A stretch of DNA of 64,000 bases from Litomosoides sigmodontis (taxonomy: Eukaryota; Nematoda; Chromadorea; Rhabditida; Onchocercidae): the NCBI GenBank assembly GCA_963070105.1, contig OY718803.1, positions 6,244,507 through 6,308,506 on the forward strand, read 5' to 3'. Of the stretch, positions 42,890 through 54,819 are shown in pieces. The position numbers and the translations under genes were made by a program. Every line of letters starts with the position of its first letter. The first letter of the stretch is position 1. The notes under the pieces are model-generated. The model saw only the letters and a list, made by a program, of their open reading frames with translations. It did no database searches and was not told the DNA's origin.

Positions 42890-44151
42890 CTAAATAATAG
42901 ACGGAGTAACTAATACTGGACTTTAAATTCAACATCGAATGCAAGTGGACAAAACACAATTACTATTATCTCTTTCAATATTTCAATTGACTTTATGCTG
43001 AGAACTGCATTAAGCTTCAGACATTGTAAAGAAATTTCTTCCTATTACTATATGTTTTAGGAAAGATGAAGGAAAAGTTTAAGTGTATTTCAAAAACTGA
43101 TACATAAGCAAGCAAAACAAGCTTTCCCCCTCTCTTGGATCCAATCTTAAATTCCTTCTAATAGTTCACACGCCATCACACTGTGTGTAATTTTAACAAT
43201 AGATTTTTTTTTCAGCGAAGTACAGAGAATCAATCTGAAGCAATAATTTCACTTCGACAGAGCATTAGTGATCAACACTTTATCTTCCAATAAAATCAGG
43301 AAAAAATTCATCAATCTAAAAGCTGTAACAACTTAGATAAACATAAAAGTCGACATGGTTCAATATAATGGGAACCTCAATCAAAGGAAAATTGGAACAC
43401 TAATTGTATTCATTCATACCAATAACTTTTAGTTCTGCGAATCATCGGAAAAATGAGATATTACTAATGCTACATACAAGTTAACTGATCAAAACAACAT
43501 TTATCAAACCATCACATGAAATAATGTACATCATCCGGTCTTATCCGACGCTCTTAAAATTTTGTCATTAGCACAAGGAAAACCACCTGATATCACTTCT
43601 GCAAAAAAAGTCTGTGATAATTAAAGTACAAAAATTGCTAGAAAATGCAAAAGAGAAGTAGTAGTGTAATAAAAATATAATTTAAACCTCCAAAACTAAT
43701 ATGAGCAGCTAGTTAGCGCAGAAATTCATTTGTTCCAACCACATTTTGTGCACATATATACAATTATCTTTGTGACCAACAAGACTATGCAGTTACCATT
43801 ATTTAATTTTTTCAAGCCAATTTAACAGCATAAAAATTAATAATTGCTTTTGGTTATTAATTCAATGGACATGTGCTCTTAACAGACCATCCATTTTCAT
43901 GTGTTATTAATCTAATATATGGAAAAAAAATACCAAAATAATGATAATGGTGGAAAGACATCATCATTCTCATAAATTTAGAACCAACGGAGTAACTGAT
44001 ACACGCGGTACGGAATCTTTCAAACTTAACAGTGTAGCATCTTCGCTTCTCTGAACTGCCATATTCCATACAAACACCTTTAAATTTAATTTTCAATTCG
44101 GTATGTCGTGAAAGCGTAGAAAGATCAGAATAACAAGATAATAATTCCTAC
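42890..44151. other. intergenic, 3' flank of the ankyrin gene and promoter of EMC8/9
   Basis: About 1.26 kb with no exon I can support. The minus-strand frame at 43857-44096 lies right after the ankyrin gene stop and is most likely its 3' UTR. Confidence 0.5.
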
Positions 44152-47100
44152 TCAATTAAAATCATACGAATAAAGGACCTGTTCAGCATACAGCGCATCC
44201 GCCTCCATTTGTTGTCGTCTGCGCATTGTTTCTGCTAGCTTCTCATACTTCAGTTTGACTTCCGAAATCTCCATTACTGGTAGTCTTTTTGGTGTTACTT
44301 CCAGAAAACCGGTATTGAATAAATTCGTTTCTCTAATCACTCTCACTAAGATCATAATTAGTTAAAAAAACTCCGCGCACAACAGGGAGAAAATTTCGAA
44401 ATTTAGGATTGTAAACTTCTTCAAATCTATAAAAATGGCACCATACTTGTTGAAAAGGATTCACGACCTTCATTTGCCTTTCGAGTAAGCATACGCATCA
44501 CCTCACTTTCTGCTTGCATTGTTACTCGTTCACGTTCCACCTGATAAAGCAATTTTTTCAGACAATTCAATGACAATAAATTAATACAACTTCATAGCAA
44601 GAAAATAAGGAAATTAAATAATAAATACTAGTACCTGATGATATATTCGCATATTTCGTCTCCTTTCCTCCTGTTCAGTGTAAAGAGCACGAAGTTTTGT
44701 CGTCAACTTTTCCATAAACACAACATCCACTTTCTGAAAGGCGGTTGATCTTAAACAATTAGTTTTTGAAATTTAGGTCTAAACCAAATCAAAAGTCAAA
44801 AATTCGAATTTCTCTATGTCTCTGTCAAGAGGATACTATAAACAATTACTGTTACTTAAAGCAATGGTTGACGTTATTTTTTGCTGATAAAAAGGAATAA
44901 GCTCAGGAAAACAATTTTAGTGAGAAACAATGAAGTAATTAAAGTAATTATGATATATCCAAAAAATAACCCACTTCCTCAGTTGCTAGAGAGCCTAGAT
45001 TGCTTGCTGATGTGTAATTTCCCTGTACAATCATATAATTATTGAAATTTGGTGGGCGTTCTGGAGTAATAGTCTCTTCAGTTGCATCTTTGATCCAGCG
45101 TTCCTCAATCTAAAAATTCTTTGTGAATACATTAATGTAATGATCGGTCAAAGAATGACCGCAATAAAACTGAAATTCCTTTATAAAATAAAATTCTAAG
45201 TCATACTACGGAACGGAAGTTTTGAAATCCTTCATAGCTGTTCTTCTTCATCAGTGACAAAGCTAATAAAGTATTTTCGTCGTCTTTTTGTGCAGCTGCT
45301 TCCAAATGTGAGCTTTCGTCAGCTGCAAGAATAAAATTTGCTATAACCGCTCACAGTGAGTGCCTTTGAAACATACAAGACTTTATTAAAAGATAGAAGG
45401 AAATTGATATGTATGGAAATAAACCATCAGCTCTATCGCCAGCACCACTGCTAGTAGCTTGTTCATCTGAAGTTGCTGCTGAGAGGGGAGGCATTGGTAA
45501 TGCAGTAGTTGTGGAACTACGCCGCCAACTACTTCCTTTCCTCTTCGCGGATGCTTCGTAACTGACTGAAGGATGGTCTCGGAGTTGTCTTCCTGCTTGC
45601 CGAAGTTTACTCCTGCAAATAGTTTGCCGATTTTGTTGTAAGTTGTTTCTCAAAACCGTTACTGTAAAACTTAGCGGAAACCCCAATTCAATTCGTCTTA
45701 TTATAATCGTAGAGTGATTGATACTTTTTACATCTCGTTGGAAACGAGCGATACTTTCAATTTATAACGAATTTTGTACTTAAGTTTGAAGAAGAGGACG
45801 TCAGGAAAGTTCGAAGAACCTTGTAACTCGCTGTATGCTCTCCTCACAAGTATTGCTGACACTCGGTTCAGAGTTTTGCTGTTTACGAACAACACTTTTG
45901 GTACTTCTAGTATTTCGCCTTCCAGCACATGTCGCAACTGACGTCATATCATCCGAAGCACCTGCTATCGTTATACCATCTTCGGTGGGTGTGCGAGGTA
46001 AGGATATGCGAAGTGGAGGTACCTAAGTTTATTATAAGAACTTGATTTCTCCGGAACACATTTAATATGTGTATTGATTTTAAAAATAAGCAGTATCTTG
46101 ACTTTATTTCTTATTAGGGAGAGGTATACTGAGTAGAACTAAAAAAGTATTTGAAAAGGAAAAAGTTTGATCTGGGAAACAAGTAGAAGGAATGAAATTT
46201 TTTTCTATTCAGATTTCAGCTAGCAAAGCGTCTTCCAGATTTTGCTGGCTGAAATTTGAATGGAAAAAATTACTGTTGCAAAATATGACTCTACAACAAC
46301 ACATATTCAACACATGTCCAAAAAAGCTACTTCTCGAAATGTGAATGACCTAGCTATCTAAAGGTTTTTTTTTTTCGATCACAGAAACTTCACCAATTCG
46401 CCATATTAAAAAACAAATGTAAACGATTAAAATTTACATACGTCGGAAATTAATACCCCTTTGTATGATAAAAATATCGTCAAACCCGAACAAAATTATG
46501 ATTTAGAAAATTACCTTACGACTAGTCGTCGAATCAGCTTTTTCATCCGTCAAATCAGATAAATTCGATACCACATCCAAAGCTTCGTCTTTTTCAAGTA
46601 CGGACAGTGTTTCATGTATAGTACCTAAATGTCGCCTCTGCACTGAATTTGAGCTCTCAAAACTATGAAAAAACCTCCTCGAAATGCCCAATATTCGATT
46701 AATTAAGTAACCAGTATAATTCAAGAAGAAATACTTGTTTGAGATGAGAGTGCAGTTGAAGTGAAGGAGGAAGCCGCAGTAGTGGTTCCAGTCTGACTAA
46801 ATCGCTGTCGCTTCAGATTCGGCGATTCGCTCAATTCTCGTTCCATATCTTCAGCGGATCCAGTTTTCTGTAATTCAATTATATAGAAATCCTACTAGAT
46901 ATGACTAAATAAAATTTGCATAAGTGAAAGAGTGAATCAATTTATATGAGTTTGTAGAACTCTGCAGATGTGAATATGATGATGAAAGGGAATGGAATGG
47001 AACGGAACCAGAGATAAATAATGCACGCCGTTCCGATGAATCACGGGAATAGCATGTCTGTTGTACGCCCTTAGTACTTCTATTATTGTTTGCTGGCAGA

Positions 47101-49722
47101 CTGGTAAGGATCTCCAGAATGAAGTTAGGCTGAGAAACACGTTTCACCAGCAGCACTTGTAGCCTGTCCATTGCAGCAGTGCGATTAGTGTGAGAGCGGA
47201 CCAGTTTACTGGAAAGCAGAGACTGTAGTAACCAAACCAAGTGCATAGCCAGTGCTGCTTAGATCAAGATCAGTGTGCCGAGAAGCGTGATCTGCGGCGA
47301 CGCAAGCATTCGTCCACGAAGCAAGAAGAAAGAAGCAAATCGTGATGCGCATGAAATCAATCATGCAGCTGGTTTGACATCATAGTAGTAGTTGTGGTGC
47401 ATGACGATGAGTAGTCAGTCGTTAAAACGAAACATCGCAAGGTTGGTAGTTGTAACAAACGCTGCGAGAGACATTGAGGTCACCCAGCGGGACAATGCGC
47501 CATGTTAATCTGCTTAGCTACACCCCTCCCCCGCCTCCTCCACCTTTCACAACCAGCCTCCTCGGCAGCGACACACATCCATCCATACGTTACTTTTATA
47601 TGTGCGATTTGTTAAAAGCCATCCATCCCCTTGACCAACTCGACGCTGCCCATGCTTCCAGCGCCTGCTGCTGCTGCTGCTGCATCGTCCTCCTCTCATT
47701 TCCAATTGAAACGTCTACAGGTATGAGATACTTTCCCTCATGTCAGAATATGGAAACGAGACAAGACAAAGGAACGTTAAGACAACAAGAAGCTCACATT
47801 TACTCCTACATCCGATTCAGGACTGCTGCGAAATTCATATACGTCATCGGATTGAAATGTCTGAGCTGCGGTAGCTGGAGAGTCGGCAACTACAGAGATG
47901 CCCCCTCCTCGTCTTCGGCCTCTACAACAATCGGAAAACATTGCGAACCTCTACGTGAAAATTTCAAACTCATCAATTTAAACATTTCAACGCAGAAACA
48001 CTGCAGCTATTTATAACATAAGACTGGTTGAATTAAGCAGTCAAACTGTTAGCCACACTTTTCATCGAAATGGATTGGAAAGAGCTTGCAAAACGAGCCT
48101 GACTTAACATAAAACCGGCTAAAAGGATGCACCTATTCTTGTGATTTTCATTATAGGTTGACTTTGGGATGTATTATTAAGAAAAACGTTCGATGTGTGT
48201 GTGCCAAGTAGACGTTCGAGATGACGAACTCCCGCTCCCTTTGATTCATTTTATTTCAAAGTAAGTATTATCAAATGAGATGTGCCATGATACTGAATCA
48301 TGGTCAAATTGGTATGACGAAGGACGCAACACTTTTTAATGTCTCACCTCTTTCTTCAGGCTATAACGAATGCTGCATGAGAAAAGGGGAATGATGGCTG
48401 CAAGCACTGCTTCGTTCATTGTAAATTACAATTTGCTTTTATAAGAAACTCAAATAACAGTTAGTAGCTAAAGTTCATTAAACATATATAGAAAAAATAT
48501 ATGAACTACTAACATCTCATCAAAATCTTGATGAGTCACGCCTTTCACTTCTTCATGTCTTAACACCATATCATCAAGATCGGGGACCTCAAAATTAATT
48601 AATAAATTGTAATTTAATAGCTATTTGATTTTTGAAAACTTCATACTTAATGAGCTAGTCTTTATTCCCATTCTTGTTCCAACTGATGCATAGAAATAAA
48701 ATAGTAAGAAAAAAACGTTATGGAAAAATAACGAAAGCGATGAAAATATAAAACCTTTCTGTTCCTATCCGTAATCTCCTCCTCATTCATCCGTTGGCCA
48801 CATGACTCTAAAAATCACGGTACTAAGAGCAGAGCGATGAAAAATATATTCATGAATGTAATGAATGTAAAGACAGTCACTCAGTGACTTGTCTTTTGGT
48901 AATAACTAGTTGCTTCCAATAACGTGAAAGGAAAGCAAAATATATTAATTTGCTAAGTAAAAAATATCCAAAGCTAGCAGTCAACCACTATTATATATCA
49001 TTTTGGCGTTTTAACAGTATTAACATTTTTAGCATTTGCAAGCAAGCAGAACAAACAGTATTGAATAGGTGCACATAAAGTAAAATTAAACAGTCTCACC
49101 TTACTTATATAGGCCTAATTTATTCTAATATTTCCTCTTATAATCAATCCTGTCAATCAATCGGGAAGTAAAAACATGAACACTAATGAAAAAAAAACAT
49201 AATCCTAAAGAAGTTGCGTAACAAATTTTTGAAAAGCCTGATCTGTTAATTACCCTGCAATTCCATTCGTAACCCTTCATTGATTCCTAAATTCCTTTCT
49301 CTTGAGAAAGTTTCCGCACTTGTTACAGAATCATCACTATTTGGTGATATTAGGTATTGCTTTTCCGGAGTGAGCTGCATTACATTTACTGTGAGCATCT
49401 GGGAAGTGCCTTGCTGAAATTTTCATCTATGTGAAATAAGATCAATTTGACACACTTATCCAGCATATCAAGAATGACATACCACTAAATTAAAGAATAT
49501 TGAAACCCACTCTTTTACTAAGCGTTTTATCTTTTAGTTCCTTTTTCTTTTATGCTTCTCATATGCTATCATCCCATCTCACTAAAATATCAAAACAAAT
49601 CAACCACTTCTCCTTATTCGATCATCAACATTCTGGCGCTTCAATTTACATACTTCCAATACATTTCACATGCGGAAGAACTAATCAAGTGATATCAATC
49701 TTCTTTTAAGCAATAACGTTTC

Positions 49723-49767
<45 letters not shown>

Positions 49768-52700
49768 ACGCCTCAATTTCCATAAATTCATTGAATTTAT
49801 TTGACATCTTCAAATTGGAGAAATGACAACTGCGGAGGAATTTCTTACTGTGTGACTTGGACTGGACGGACTCAAAGAAGGTGACTTGTCACTTGGACAG
49901 AGTTCCGGTACGACAGCAGTGGAAAGAAGATTTCTTATTCCATCATAATCTGAGTGACAGATATCGATCGGCTTTTTCCCGTCATTATCAACGTGGTCAC
50001 GAACAGCACCCGCGTGTAACAACAACCAAACCAACTATAAACGAAGTATCTTTTATTACTGAAAAATTAGCGAAGAAAAAGCAATATAACGAGATATTCA
50101 AGCATACAAGTACAACGTTTCAAATCAAAAATTCAGCAGAAAGGAAAAGAATCAAAACTCACCTTTTCGTTTCCACTGGTAACAGCATCGTGTAAGGGAG
50201 TATCATCACAGTCGGACAGTGCATTAACATCTGCATCGTAACTGAAAACCGCTAAAGTTAGTCAGCTTATGTTCTGATGGGCTATGGGGAACACTCGTAT
50301 TGAAAAATAGCACACCCGAGAAGAAGTTTAGCAACTTTGAAATGCCCATGATAACATGCTTCATGTAAGGGAGTCCAACCAGCGTAATCTCGAGCGTTGA
50401 CAAGTGCGCCTTCCTCGATTAACTTTCTGCACAGTCGGTGTTCTCCTTTACGTGCTGCTACGTGTAACGGTGTTTCTCCTCGTCCATTCTTTTTATGAAC
50501 CTTTAAATATTTGAATAAATAGGCCAATTGTTCATTAACAGCATGAAATGCATTAAGGAAGATGGTTACCTTCGAAATACGCCTTCGAGATAAGCCAGGT
50601 GAAGCACTACTCGATTGATGTAACTGCGAACTCAATGAAGACGAGTCTTGAGCCAGTTGCGTTGGTTGTTCCATCTCAAAAAGTAATAAAAAATAAGAGC
50701 AAAACTCCATCTACGTTTCATGCAAAAAGGGTAACTTTATTTTTCCAAACAGAAATTTGTTGAATTATAGTAGATTATAAAATCTATTCAACTACAATTC
50801 AACAAATTTCTACTCAAATCAAGATTAATACTTTTAATACTTCAAATTTAAAATTTATTCCTTCAAGGGAATAACTAAAAGTTAAATATTAAGAGATAAA
50901 CTCGTCAAAACTTGGAAAATTCATGTACGGAAGTACTACAACAGTTGTCATTAGAAAATAAAGAATGAAGTGAAACAAGATAAGGACTTTCCCATTTTTT
51001 ATTAAGACGTATGATTTAATTCAGGAAGCAGAAAAATTTGCACTGAAAAGTAACGAGTTGAAACGAGAGTAGTCGAAACAACTGCAAAGTGAAAAGAAAA
51101 AAAAATGTCAACAGCAAGCAATTTTCCGAAAGAGAAAGCGATAAAAGAACACTTATCGACTCTTCAAGATTTTGAAAAAGTGTTTTCTGCCTTTATACTT
51201 TAATTTAATTAATAAAAATCGCTCCAAAAAAGGCTCACTTCTAGGTGAAAAGTACATTACATAACATTAGTAATAAGATTTTGTAGATGTTAAAAACACT
51301 GTAAGACATAAAAAATTCATTATAATATTTTCTAATGAAAGGTTTTGCAGAGGTGTAAATGTCAAAGAATTTTTCAATCAGCTGAGAAAATCGAAACAGG
51401 AAAAATGCGATGATGAAAAAGACAGCGAAATGGTGAAGAAAGCGGAGAATGAAGAGTGGGAAAGAAAGTTATGAGTTAGGCAACAGTTGGTATCGCAGCA
51501 ACAGCTAGTCACACACTAATCGAAATACAAATGAAGGCACTAGTCAAATTTTCAATCGTTCAGCAAACTGGATGAACGGTAGTGGGTTATTATATCAGTC
51601 CGTACACTGTCCGCGCGAATTTACCAATAAAGTTGCGGTAGAAAGCGGCACTAAAAAATAGTTGTCTGAGAGTTGCTAAACAGCCGGAGGCTTTCTGAGA
51701 TTTATTTAGCCCTTAGCGACTGAATGGGGAAAACAGTGTAATTGCTCTGCCTTATTTCAATAGCTATAAAATTAATGATAATACTAAGGATTCAATCGAA
51801 ATAAACTAAAACCAGAGTAATCACATATCTTTCATCAAAAATTATTACAATGAATTTGCTGTATCTTACGACGTGCTTCTAACATCCACAAAATCTTCCA
51901 TCATAAAAGGTATGGGAGGGGAGAAAAAAGCAAGTTAAAGAGATTATAAAAAAGCTACAACGAAATTACTAATATGTCTAAATAAACATTGCTAACCCAA
52001 TCGCTAAAAACTAGAAGAGGAAAACATTCTTTTCGAATATCCGGTTTGTAAACATTATTATAAAATTACTCTTTTTATCAGTAACAGTATGTTAAGAACT
52101 AAAGTGACACACCAATGAGTGGTACATCCGATACAATCAGTTAGAAAACAGTTCATAACACACAACTTCCCAAAAATCCATTTAGCACCACAGAACCACA
52201 CACCATTCCACATTTAGAAGTTGCAGTTTTGTTACTAGCTTCACTGTGCAATGCACTGCGCAACGCTTATGAATTAAGCGTCAATGATTCAGATAAGCTT
52301 TCAAAAGTATATTTTTACTGTTACAAAAATTCCATCTTCAAAAAGTTTTTATTTTTTTTTAATAAGAGAAAAGACGTTACCAGTGCTTCCAGAAAAAAAG
52401 TGAATGCATACCTGTTTTATTATAGCAAGCTGTTGGCGTATGCTAACTGGATAAGCTGGTAGCGGTGAACTATGCACACGCTGTGGTCCATTATTGCTAT
52501 CACATGGAGATATTTGTGCTGATGATGTTGACGAACCTTGTCGTTGCTTGGATCCTACTGCTCGACGTCGTCCAGCTACACATGTTTGTAAAGGAGATCC
52601 AGTATTTTTACATAGGAGAAACGGATACCACGGAATCTTGGCATGTATTAAGTACAGTACCAAAGATTACTCAACTAATTTTTACAAATACAATCTGAAG

Positions 52701-53124
52701 TACTTCTGAAAACCATATGCTTCCCCAATAAGAGTAAATAGAAGTGATGGTATAATCTGAGCATGATTTATGTAGATTACATTACCTCTACGAAAATATT
52801 ATATTCAACTTCTAAATACCTGTCGTTTCATTTTAATGAATAACAAACTATGTTTTGGCAATTTAGGAGTGCAGGCAAGTAATCTAAAATAAAATAGAAA
52901 ATATTGATTCACAAGACGGTTCAGTGTGAAGACTCTCATTAAAAATCTGCAATTTTATCAAACCCATATAAAAAACTCAACATATTATACAACGTAATTT
53001 AATTAATACCTTGTCGTTTCTCAGGCTCACTGATCACCGACGACGAACCATCATCGGATAATTCCAAATCACATAGTGGAAACTGTTGCGTCGGTTGTGT
53101 TGTACCCAAACCCTCAAACGGCAT
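44152..53124 (-). CDS. ankyrin-repeat protein, ANKRD11/ANKRD12-like
   Basis: Eighteen exons: 53124-53010, 52575-52412, 50674-50570, 50500-50316, 50241-50163, 50034-49849, 49413-49254, 48807-48755, 48587-48510, 46867-46735, 46624-46515, 46022-45820, 45612-45425, 45322-45210, 45109-44975, 44733-44635, 44540-44447, 44345-44152. All phases close, giving 797 aa. Three ankyrin repeats lie at about 133-246 (GRGETPLHVAARKGE, DYAGWTPLHEACYHGHFKVA, DDTPLHDAVTSG), closely resembling the ANKRD11/12 repeat block. Residues 250-600 are Ser/Thr-rich linker with basic clusters. The C-terminus is charged and probably coiled-coil (KLTTKLRALYTEQEERRR, then EKLAETMRRRQQMEADALYAEQ). Vertebrate ANKRD11/12 are nuclear co-regulators that recruit histone deacetylases to nuclear receptors and are over 2000 aa, so the worm protein is a compact relative at most. 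Function by homology is tentative; the gene model is strong. Acceptor TTACTAG lies 3 nt before the ATG. Confidence 0.85.
46196..46271 (+). ncRNA. long, almost fully paired stem-loop (microRNA-precursor-like)
   Basis: Arms 46196-46227 and 46240-46271 enclose a 12-nt loop. Inside the arms, ATTCAGATTTCAGCTAGCAAA (46207-46227) pairs throughout with 46241-46261; the departures from perfect complementarity there and at 46206 are G-U pairs when read as + strand RNA, but A-C mismatches on the minus strand. One T bulges near 46198. The hairpin lies in an intron of the ankyrin gene, antisense to it. Stem length and short loop fit a microRNA precursor; no known mature microRNA is recognised. Confidence 0.4.
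46868..48509. other. ankyrin gene intron with CTG repeat and antisense open frame
   Basis: A 1.6 kb intron. The + strand is open for 180 codons at 47474-48016, but the peptide is built from poly-Pro and poly-Cys runs encoded by CCT and TGC repeats, so I do not call a gene. A CTG/TGC run lies at 47664-47683. Confidence 0.45.
49726..49761. repeat. TA microsatellite
   Basis: About 18 TA units about 90 bp from the exon 49849-50034 of the ankyrin gene, inside its intron. Confidence 0.95.
50675..52411. other. ankyrin gene intron 2
   Basis: A 1.7 kb intron between the second exon and the exon before the ankyrin repeats. No coding exon was found that keeps phase 0 on both sides. The start of the third exon carries an in-frame ATG immediately after the acceptor, so an alternative transcript beginning here is possible. 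The hairpin at 50751-50811 lies near the 3' end of the intron. Confidence 0.45.
50751..50811 (-). ncRNA. stem-loop candidate in the ankyrin gene intron
   Basis: AGAAATTTGTTGAATT (50751-50766) pairs perfectly with 50796-50811. After one position that is G-U only on the minus strand, four more pairs and a 5-nt bulge lead to a final 5-bp stem closing a 4-nt loop (50777-50780). Orientation of the wobble pair favours RNA made from the minus strand, the same sense as the host transcript. It lies about 77 nt upstream of the exon that encodes MEQPTQ. It could be an intronic microRNA-like precursor or a small inverted-repeat element. Confidence 0.35.
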
Positions 53125-54819
53125 CCACTAGTAAGTTGCTTTGGTGCTCTTGAAATTCTATGATTTCAAGCTGCAAAAAATTATACAATTTACTTCACAG
53201 TTGAGCGACTTAAAATATAAACCATTCATCAAAACATCTTTCCTATATTTTATTTCTTACCTTTCCCAATGCAAAGTATGAATGAATATAAAACAGTAAA
53301 ACATTACCAAGCAGTAAAATCAAAAGATTAGTTCCTTAATCCATTAGAGCTAAATATTGAGATAAAATTAAGCCTTATTTATTCCTTGAAATATATCCAA
53401 TTCGTAGCAACTTACTGTACAAATCGATGTACAAATAAATTAATTGAATATGGTCCATTCTTAATAACATGATGTAAGGATATCATATTCTTTCGCCTCA
53501 TTCTTCTGAATTATTAAGATCAAATCTGGAAGCAAAGCAAGACTTTATTTTACCTCTGGACTTTTATCCCCTCTCACACGAATTACCAGTATCAAGAGAT
53601 AGTACTCCCAAAGAAGTTTTAAGAACCACAAGCAATGCTTGATCAATTTATAAAGATATGAGAGCATAAAAATGAAACAAAAAAATAGTGTGTAAATAAC
53701 AAGAATGTATGAAAAAGAAACTTTGGGAACAATGTGAAAGCACAGAACATGCGTTGGAATCAATGATGTAAATATAGGAGAAAGTGCTCAATATCTGAGC
53801 GTGGAAAAAATCAAAAACTGAACGGTATTGGCAGACTATGTAACTTATTATCACCATCAAATCAGTAATCTAATAGAGAGAAAATGAAAGAAAAACCCGA
53901 TAGTTGAAATAACAAGATTACTTCATTGCATAAGAAATAATACGTGAAGAAAAGCGGGTAATTAAAATCTATTGCAAATTGAAACAATACAGTTTCGAAA
54001 ACAGTTCTGACACTCGAATTGCCAAAGCATGATGAACAGTTCTGCAAGTGGTTCATAGTCAATGATGCCCAGTGATAAAGGAAATAATTAATGTACATTA
54101 AATAAATGTATAGAAATTTAGCATTGTATTTTTAAACCGTACAACGGAAAAATACTCGCTAAAATAAAATGTTGCAAAAACAGTACTGCAATCATATGGT
54201 ATCTAACTGTAAGTATTCTAAGACTGTATTCAGCAGATTTAACAATTAAGTCTTTGTAGCATTATTTTCAAAAGTTAAAAGGATAAAGAAAAAAAAGAGT
54301 AAGTGGTATTAAAGCTAATTTTGTGAAATATTCCAGAGATAGAAGCGTAACACTAAAATAAACTAAGACAGGATCAGTAAGGAACAAGTTAATAAGAGAC
54401 TACTTAATAATACACCCAATCTTTTCACGTCTTAAGTAAAACTTTAAATGGTAATATACTTTAATCAGTGGAAGTTCAACAATAACTGATTCCTACTAGA
54501 ATTTAAAAAAATAATGGAGTATTTAACTAATGATAAAAACTGGATTTCCCAGCTTTTCAGCTACACAAAAAACAATATAAATGTACTCTTCAAAAGTGTC
54601 ATGTTTTCCAAAATTCAGGGTCCTTCTGTTGCAGTTTTACGTAACAACTGCAAGCAGCCATTTAACTGGAGTGTTCCCATATCTACACAAACTTAAACAA
54701 AGAGAAATAAAGATAACAAATAATGGTCTGAATAAAGCCTTAATTCTATCAATTATTGCGCTTGAGAATTTAAAGTTTAGCAAGACAACCTAATATCAGA
54801 AATCTTACGACAAAAAGAT
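53125..54819. other. intergenic between snx-27 and the ankyrin gene
   Basis: About 1.7 kb containing the promoter of the ankyrin gene and the 3' flank of snx-27. Overlapping minus-strand frames at 53545-54098 are rich in hydrophobic residues and AT-derived codons, with no family match. No RNA gene was recognised. Confidence 0.5.

Noticed and set aside
47474..48016. 180-codon open frame on the + strand inside an ankyrin gene intron
   Set aside because: It is made largely of CCT and TGC repeat translation (poly-Pro, poly-Cys) with no domain and no splice context.
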